A DNA stretch of 64,000 nucleotides. It comes from Phoronis australis (taxonomy: Eukaryota > Phoronida > Phoronidae). The notes beneath the pieces are model-generated. The model worked only from the letters and a program-made list of their open reading frames with translations. It searched no databases and was not told the origin of the DNA. The stretch is taken from contig NMRA01000059.1 in NCBI GenBank assembly GCA_002633005.1, positions 359,883 through 423,882 on the forward strand, written 5' to 3'. Positions 56,664-64,000 of this stretch are shown one piece after another. The translations under genes and the position numbers were made by a program. Position 1 is the stretch's first letter; each line of letters starts with the position of its first letter.

Positions 56664-59109
56664 CATGGGATATAATTTTGACAAAATCCCGTTGAAAACG
56701 TGAACTTCCGAGGCAAAATAGAAAACAATTGATGTTATAATTGATAACAGATAAGCCACTAGGATGATTGGGTGAGCCTTACTCTTAAAGGAGCATGCCA
56801 CCCAAAAAACAACCTAATTTGTATCAATTCAGATCGAGTAGTTCTACTCCATAACGACACGTACGGTTGCGTTACCTGACACCTGACGGCAGACGGAGGT
56901 GTTGAAATTAACCAATGACGTCATCGGTTTCACACGCAGCCTGTTCAGCAGTTCACACAACACGGGTTACTGGTGTCATCTTATCGCTTGAAGTCATCGT
57001 TTAACACCAATAAATCATCAAACTTCTATGTAAAACCCTTAAAAATACACCGAGTTCTTATAAAAACGTGTTGTTTTATTGCACTCTTACGGATTTATTG
57101 GTATTTGGACACAACGTAGCCTACAAAGTTCGGCAGGCCAATAAGGTCCGTAGCAGGAGTTTGGAGTCTGTTCGGAGATAATTTCGAAGTATTATCCGTG
57201 AGATACAGACAGGAGAACCTAGATCTGTGTTGTTTAGACTTGTGATATTTTGAGCTCTAAACACAAAACGCTTGTTAGCCTGGCCAGTGGCTCGGAGCCC
57301 GATCAGGCCCGTCGCGGCCGGCAGGATTGACTGCGTTGATCCCCGCCAGTGGCTCGGAAACTGATCAGACATCACGAACATAAACCAGCCAAAGTTCAGT
57401 GGAAACTAAACTTCTAGTCAAGAAAATACTGTACTAGTGAGCCAAAATAATGTGCACCTGATTATGTTGGTGAATTAGCCACACAACTGCAAATCTACTT
57501 ACTCGTCGGGGGCCGCGAATTCAGGTTCCGGAACTTACATTCATAATCATTATTTGATTAATGTAAATGTAAATAAAGATTCCCCTAACATCTGGCCGTG
57601 AGATGGAAATCGAGTTGTTTCACAACAGTTTCTGCCAGCAAACACTTAATTAGCATGAGCTCAGACGGCCTAGGTGTCCCGTCAATTAGTTTTATTGCAC
57701 CTACTAAAGCCGGTCACGCAGTGATTTATTCATTGCTGGCTTCTCAAATCATTTTGCACTCACGAACACACCAAAGGCATTACAAATTGCATTTAATGAG
57801 ACAGACTTTGTTTCAGTTTTATATACGTATTGGTTAGGGTGAGAATAATTCATTTTGAAACAGAACGCTCAGTAATAAACGCCAACATGACAACTCGCAA
57901 TCCCGACTTAGGACGAGCTAGAGCTCATGAGTCCCGACTTCGCAGGTGGATCGTCAAGTTTTACAGGCTGTCAATTCCAACAGGAATACAGTAATGAAGA
58001 AATACTAGAGAGGCGCCGTGAACAAGCTCAGACAACGGAACGTATGGATTTACTTGGTAAGCCGGCATTCGTCAGGCACTATCGACGTCTGCAGGCCAGA
58101 CAGACACGGAGATGTTTCACGGCCTCATACTTGCTATTTACAGCGTACATTTCATTCTTTACTACCATGAGCCACTTCCGAAGCATTTGGGACTCTCGAG
58201 GAAGTAAAAAACGATATACCCGCTTTCCTCGCAGCTGCTTAGTTCGGACAAGTGGGAACGATGCACCGCAACATAGCGGCATTCACTCTGCATATGAACC
58301 ACTGACGTCGCTAGCGTCGTTTCTCACCTTCCTCACAGGTTAACGCGACACCTCTTGGCAAGGTAAGGTCGACCGTATGCGAGGCGCTGTGGATATAGAA
58401 CGATTAAGACGGCAAAAAAAAACTAATTAAATCGGGTGGCATTCTCCTTTAAACGTGCCATAGAAGCCGCTGAAAAGAGCAATCGCGTATGGAAGATATA
58501 ACGTCGTAAACGTGACGGATGCTAGCAGTAATATAAGCGTTAGATGGCGCTGTGTTTTCAGTGATCGTGAAGTTGCTTCCTGCACGACTGTCAGCGATAA
58601 CCGCCGTCTGGTATTTACTAGTGTTAGTAATATGATACTGGCGTTCACGAGAACCAAAGTACCGAGTGGGATCAAACAACGCAGGAAAGCTTCCACGGTA
58701 TTACAGGTCTTCGCCACCGCAGCTGGTGAAGCGGAGTACGCGGGATAATAGCAGTGCGTTCTGTTTTCGGGACTGGTGTCTTTAATGTAGAGTACGTATG
58801 GTGTGACAAACGACAAGACGCTTATAGTCGAGACTACGTCCATCGCTTTCCTAACGGTAAACCATGATCTTGCTCTTAAAAGCATGGCCACAACGATGAA
58901 ACGCTCGAACGTCATAACAAGCAGTGCTCAAACAGAAGCATACGAAAAAGCGTCTTTTTCAATATTATAACCGCTAAAGTGTTTCCAATAACACCCAACA
59001 GAACTACAAGAAATTGAACATAATACACAACAACATATACGTATGCATCTGTTGCGCTTGTGTTCACTTCACTAGAGTTGCTCATTTTGTCGTCGCTATA
59101 CATAAGCAT
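56664..59109 (-). pseudogene. Class A peptide-type GPCR 4, disrupted
   Basis: The N-terminus is at 59109 (MLMYSDD, VIGNTLAVIILKKT). Then a deletion of about 145 bp relative to GPCR 1 removes TM2, the first extracellular loop and early TM3, shifting the frame, and a TGA replaces a TM3 Trp. MTFERFIVV through TM6 (YLPYAIALFSGFYG) is at 58915-58453. Element copy 4 (56789-58448) then interrupts the third extracellular loop. TM7 and the tail continue at 56784-56664, with a small deletion. Three independent lesions mark it as dead. Confidence 0.85.
56789..58448. mobile_element. Kolobok-type non-autonomous element, copy 4 (inside GPCR 4)
   Basis: The ends are AGGAGCATGCCACCC and GGGTGGCATTCTCCT, flanked by TTAA at 56785-56788 and 58449-58452. 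Comparing GPCR 4 with GPCR 2 at the insertion point leaves exactly one TTAA, so the target duplication is 4 bp. A minus-strand THAP-like remnant (MPLCCGASFPLVRT, MLRKWLMVVKNE) lies at 58282-58079. A plus-strand frame from 57927 reads FTGCQFQQEYSNEEILERRR. Confidence 0.88.
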
Positions 59110-60244
59110 ATTCCTGTTTCAAACTACGCCTAACCAAAACGTGCAAAACCGGCGGTGGTTGTGACGTTTGTGGCTATATCACCAGAAAATGTCTATTTTT
59201 CATTAATTTGCCTGTTTATCTTCCTTTAATCTACTTTTGAAAACAAAGCACCTACACGATAATTTCAAATGAATCGGACGGAAGCGCAAAGTAAACACTT
59301 TGAAGACACAAATGTTGCGTAGATCAATCTTCCCTAAGAGGCGCTGTTCTGTTGAATTTTGAAAACTGAAATTGCGCTTACTGCACATGGAACCGTGTGC
59401 AGGTTTCCTATTTAATTTTCAATTCAAATTTGAACTTTGAAAGATGGAAAATTGTCTCAAAATTCGAGATCGTAGTTTCAACCTGAAATTGAGAAAATGA
59501 ATGTTGATTCCGTATTTAATAGCATTTGGACAACCTATACGTTGGAGCTAATAAACTGATTGGCAAATTGTGACACTTTTTGTCTTTGCAGGGGTGTGAA
59601 ACGTTCTCCAGCAGTTGCGGATATGTCAGTCAGTCGAAGACGCCATGCTTGCGAATTCCATTGTTTTGAAACGATCACTTGGACGAGTCTTGTTTTGACG
59701 AGAGTAACCTGCACCGCTTTGAGTTTCGCCTTTCGACAGCACACGTTTAAAATAACTATAAACGATTTTTTTATAGAAAGAGTGAGTTAATTACCTACGT
59801 TTAAGTTCTAGTTCGGCCTTGGGACGCGCTTCATTTTATCGCGTTTGCTTCATGTTTCCGTTTGGCCCCGGCAGGACGTGGAATAACTTAGCATTTTAGC
59901 AAAGGCTGTGACGATTTTCTCAGTTTGTGGGTAATAGTTTGAAAGTAAGGTGCGTTTTTGTCAAGTTACTGTCTTTAAATGCTTAGAATACATTGTGTTT
60001 GTAATGGAAGCCTTTGATATAATTCGACTGAACTATGACCTATATACGGGAAACTAGGTAACGGGGCGAAATCGCTGACTTTAACTGGTATATGTATGGA
60101 CGCTAGTGCTTAAAAACGAATATGCAACGTGAGGTAAAGAAATATCGAGAGTAGCTGTTGCAGGTGTGCTATTTGTTGTTAAATAAACAAAAACCTCTTT
60201 TTGTCACTACCCAAAGGCTACACAGAATAACTTACCCAACTTAC

Positions 60245-60301
60245 ATGAGACCACAGACTATTGGTATTGACTGCCAACTCCCGTCGGAGCGCGTTGAGCA
60301 T
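60245..60301 (-). CDS. Candidate first coding exon of an unknown gene
   Basis: ATG opens a 19-codon frame, MLNALRRELAVNTNSLWSH, ending exactly at a consensus donor GTAAGT. GC-rich sequence with an ETS-type ACTTCCGG (60363-60370) lies upstream, as in many housekeeping promoters. The LRREL start faintly recalls LYR/FMC1-type small mitochondrial proteins, but no second exon was found. Confidence 0.35.
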
Positions 60302-60362
60302 GTTGCGGACCAAGGTGCATGAGCACTGACGCTAAGAGGGCGCTGCACACGCAGGATAGAAA

Positions 60363-60370
60363 ACTTCCGG
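60363..60370 (+). promoter_or_regulatory. ETS-type site
   Basis: ACTTCCGG lies about 65 bp upstream of the candidate start at 60,301, in a locally GC-rich stretch. It is a common core-promoter element of animal housekeeping genes; the assignment is inference. Confidence 0.3.
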
Positions 60371-60784
60371 TTTTACGGAGCGGCCGTTCACTCGATTCAA
60401 GATTTGGTTAAGCAAATAGTCAAATTGCTCAATTTTTGAAGTGTTTAAGACTTGTAGAAATAAAATGCGTATATTGTTCTCCGTCATGTCATTTAAAAAC
60501 GTTCATAAGATAATTCAGCCATGCTATGAGTAATTAGCGTCAGAAACGTCTTCAGCTGATCTCCCAGTGTTTACAAGTTCATACGCATCAGCTGATTATT
60601 TTATGCAAGTAGAATTAGTGTTTGTTTAAATTCAGTACCGTACGAATCAACTCATAAAAATAAACACAAGTATTAACCAATAAAAATGAATTAGTAGCAA
60701 TGTTTAACAATAAATATTTGTGTGATTACGCAGCTTTGTTCCAGGGGGAAGGGCCAAAGGCTAACAATGAGATATCATTAGCAG

Positions 60785-60935
60785 AACCTGAGTCATGGTC
60801 GGCGCACCACAGGGGACTGGAGGGTATAGCCCTACTTTTTTCAGTGCTGCGCCGTCCATTTTCTATGGGCGGTGCACAACAAAGGGCGGGGGGCCTATAG
60901 CCCCACTTTTTCAGTGCAGCGCCGCCCATGTGAGT
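60785..60935. repeat. Dispersed repeat family C, copy 2
   Basis: Two tandem units contain GGCGCACCACAGGGG and CTACTTTTTCAGTGCTGCGC. It matches 750-870 in inverse orientation. Confidence 0.65.
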
Positions 60936-62219
60936 GTCAAAATTTGCTGTCACTATTACAATAGGCCAATAGTACATTGTAACGCAACTTCTAAACATAG
61001 TTATGATTATGCAAAATTGGTTCAATGCGAACTTTGTTAGCAACTGACCAAGAGACATGATAAAACGTCACTAGGTATTTCTAAAAATAATTGTTTAATT
61101 CTCAAGTGGTAATAAAATGAGGCAGTAATACCACCACTGAGCTGAAGCTAGTAAACAGCAGGTGTGAAATACTGCAAAGATTGAAAAATGGAGGAGGAGG
61201 CGTAACAGGACTGTCGTGCTAACAAATGCAGCGTGACCCTGTTTGTCATTCATTTAAAACAAATGCAGCGTGACCCTGTTTGCCATTCATTTAAAACAGG
61301 TTCCTCGAATGCTTCCAAAAGGGACTTCAATACTTTCAATCGCAACACATTGTGCTTTACATACCGAATTGACCATGTTCTCCAGTTTCTTGAAGAGTGA
61401 TACTTGTGATTATGAAGGTAGGCATGCTCATTAAGACTTAATGTTCATTTCTCTCTTTCAGGGTCTGAACATGCACTTAATGTAAAGGATAGGTTGTAAA
61501 TATCACAAGTAGAATAACTGTAAAGTAATATGGAACTAAGCGCTTTATCTGCAGTGTGATTTTGCGAAAATGAGCTCTGACCCCAGGTTGTTTAAAAAAA
61601 TCAGCTAATTTTCAGTATCACACTGAACGTGAATATTCACTTGCCACTATAGAATCAGTTCCAATATTGAGTACCGGAAAGATAACCTGCGATTGAACTG
61701 AAGAAGTCAAAATTAGGAAAGGTCTTTTGACTTCTTCAGTTAAAACTGTTATTTTCTTTAGGGTTTTGTGACTGAAGTGTTGGACGCCAGCAGATATTCA
61801 ATGTCCGCAAGAAAATTTGTATACTACATTTTTTTAAAATACGTTTTTTGGACTTTATACACAGTGAAGGGAATGCAGTTTTAAGTGTTATAACTTTGCC
61901 TGCATAAGAAAAACAGTTATATAATAACAAGAAGTAAGACCACCAACTCAAACAAAATACCACAAAATTTGAAATCAGAGAACACGAGAGGGAAAGACTA
62001 GAATACTTAAATTTTCCTCAGGTATTGATAGGTGTTCTGTGAGCCATATTTTTAGTGGTTATCAGATATTTTACATGTACTCTGATTGAAATTTTATGCT
62101 GGCAATGTGGTGGAGATCCAGGAAAGAAATTACCTCCTGGACATCTGTCTTGGCTATTTTCTACGTGAGACACACAGTTGCTCATGTGTAAGAAAGAATA
62201 ACGATGCACTGTTTGTTAC

Positions 62220-62360
62220 CTTTGACCATAAAGCATCCATTTCTGTTAAAGCGTAATAGTTTGTCAGAGTGAAATTTACCCTTGTTACCAACCGACTTTG
62301 TTTTCGAAACGACACCAAATCCCGTGATGACAAGACATTTTTTATTTTCCCAGTTCCCAT
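62220..62360 (-). CDS. Weak candidate coding exon
   Basis: A 47-codon frame MGTGKIKNVLSSRDLVSFRK ... NYYALTEMDALWSK runs from an ATG to a GTAACA donor. A second frame of the same DNA (LLLTHGNWENKKCLVITGFG) is also open, so the choice is uncertain. No family recognised. Confidence 0.2.
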
Positions 62361-64000
62361 GAGTAAGTAACAGGGGTCTGGGATTCCCCTGCCTTACTTT
62401 ACAATCATTAAGGGAAAACTGGAAACACAAATATACTGTGGAATTGATTTTACAATGACAAACAGGAAAAAACAACAATATTACATAAAGTGATGTATAC
62501 ATTTCTGAAAAAGGAATACAAAACCATCCTTTGCATACCATTTTTTCCAAAATAGAGTTTCTCAACCAATCTTTATATTGTAGAATTTTCTCTTCATCTA
62601 TCTTACTTGAGAATTCATACTGGAAAGCCTATAGCTTGAGCATCAGAATATTGCACTTACAAAATTTCCACATTTAAAGCAACCCAATGTTTAACAAGCC
62701 AGGGCAATTTCATCAATGGTTTGCACTGTTTTGCAAGAGGAAAAACTTTGACAAGGCAGCAAACTTAACATTGTCTCATACTTATACTTAAAAAAAANTA
62801 TAGGTACCTCAAAATTGAACAAAGATGCACCTTACTACGAATGCCCCGTTTCCCATGTTCAACCGGTTACCCCTCAAAAATGGGCAAGCATGCCTGCGGA
62901 AATTGCTTACAACATTCCGTTTTAATAAACAAATTCGTTGGTTTCTGATATACATGTTTATGTATCTAGGAAAATCGACTGATTGATAGATAATTTTTGA
63001 CAATTAGAAGCTAATCGTGTAAGAAATGGCATTGCTTCACTGAACTTAGTTGCAAGCTGACCGTGATTGGGAAATTTCGATCTATCATCATATCCTCAAC
63101 TAGCAAAGTAGGCTATACTAAACGATATTTGTCTAATTTGTACGTCTCAAGAATACTGAGGAATGTCGGACAGCTGTACTTAAAGTTTACAAAAATGTTC
63201 TGACAATTCAAATGGCTATAAAATGTTTATTGACTTATAGGGACTACATCATTCAGTGGTTTAAATTCACAGACCGTCGATCGAAAAAGAAGTTAGTCCT
63301 TAAATAAATAAAATCGAACTCATTGCTTATTAACTTGGAAAAGTCATCTTTGCACTTGATGTTTTTTTAATTTCTGTAGCATTGGGCAATGAATGTTTGT
63401 TCTTCAAAATTGAACCGTTGGCTTGCCATTTCCGTGCATACTACACACAGACGAAGCGCGTCGTGACTGACGCACCCCCGTTAAAAATAAGATGTGTTAC
63501 CATGCAGTAGGCCCGCGCAGAATCTGAGTTATCCACGGGAACTGAATTTGAGCTCCAAGCGTTGAAGTGTGTACATTTTGGGACGTAATCTTTATCATTT
63601 ACCACAGCTACCAGAAAAGGGACTACGGGTCGTGTTTCAACAACGAATTTGAAACAGCCGAAAGGCAATATACTAGGGACCTCGATCGGGACTTCACATT
63701 TTCAAAAAAATCCTTTAAAGATATACGATCTTTTCCCGAAACTGGGTCATATTAAAACAGTGGCAGCGCAGACGGATATAGGTAGGAGCTCATGCCTGTC
63801 TCAATTGGCCCACAGGCTCACAGCCCAAATAACAGCACGCGCGTGCTCTGGCCCTTTGGCCTCATCCTCACTCTCCATAAAATTTTAATTGTTGAAACAC
63901 GTGGCTCAATTTCTGATCAGTGGCTGCCTCCCCGGCCGGTTTTACTCACAAACTTGGCGACAAAGAGAGGATACAGGGGTAGGTGATGGTGGTAGCGAAG

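Larger units (their letters stand above)
59110..64000. other. Right end of window, largely featureless
   Basis: The GPCR 4 promoter side runs to about 59.4 kb. It then holds two weak candidate exons (60,245-60,301 and 62,220-62,360), family C repeat (60,785-60,935) and a 42-bp direct duplication at 61,220-61,300 (AAATGCAGCGTGACCCTGTT). There is an ambiguous base at 62,798. No gene or RNA I can name. Confidence 0.4.

Noticed and set aside
34544-58452. piggyBac assignment for the TTAA elements
   Set aside because: The TTAA target fits, but the terminal bases are AGGAG rather than the usual CCY-type ends, and the THAP-like frame points to Kolobok.
63441-63888. Overlapping open frames near the right end
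   Set aside because: Frames on both strands are short, with no recognised motif or splice context.

Overview
This is a metazoan nuclear window, most likely from a marine invertebrate. The evidence is spliced genes with short exons and GT-AG introns, single-exon peptide-type GPCRs, ShKT-domain genes, and Penelope, Kolobok-type and LINE elements. I cannot name the phylum. All recognisable host genes lie on the minus strand.

Layout. (1) 0.3-9.2 kb: an 8-exon gene for a PHF6/PHF11-type extended-PHD-finger nuclear protein, reconstructed exon by exon with matching phases; a CTCF-like site lies about 30 bp upstream of its ATG. (2) 9.3-14.6 kb: no gene found. (3) 14.6-25.3 kb: a complete 12-exon API5 (apoptosis inhibitor 5) gene, predicted 532 aa. 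Its introns hold minisatellites, a long inverted repeat and Penelope fragments, one with hammerhead-like ribozyme motifs. (4) 25.3-29.5 kb: mostly non-coding, with a decayed THAP-like sequence. (5) 29.5-36.6 kb: a mosaic extracellular protein gene with a Cys-rich Ly6/uPAR-like part, five ShKT domains and Ser/Thr/Pro-rich linkers; its 5' end was not found. (6) 36.8-47.7 kb: mobile DNA, comprising a decayed LINE, a tandem array of CTCF-like motifs about 147 bp apart, a Kolobok-type insertion in that array, and a decayed Penelope RT/GIY-YIG element. (7) 47.7-59.1 kb: a tandem cluster of four related class A GPCRs (three open, one pseudogene). (8) 59.1-64 kb: mostly featureless, with two weak candidate exons.

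The most distinctive feature is a family of four 1.6-kb elements with TTAA target duplications and TTAAAGG termini carrying THAP-like remnants, so probably Kolobok superfamily. One copy lies in an intron of the ShKT gene, one inside the CTCF-motif array, one in the last codons of a GPCR (giving it a new C-terminus and stop codon), and one inside and disrupting another GPCR. The paralogous GPCRs serve as empty sites and confirm the TTAA duplication.
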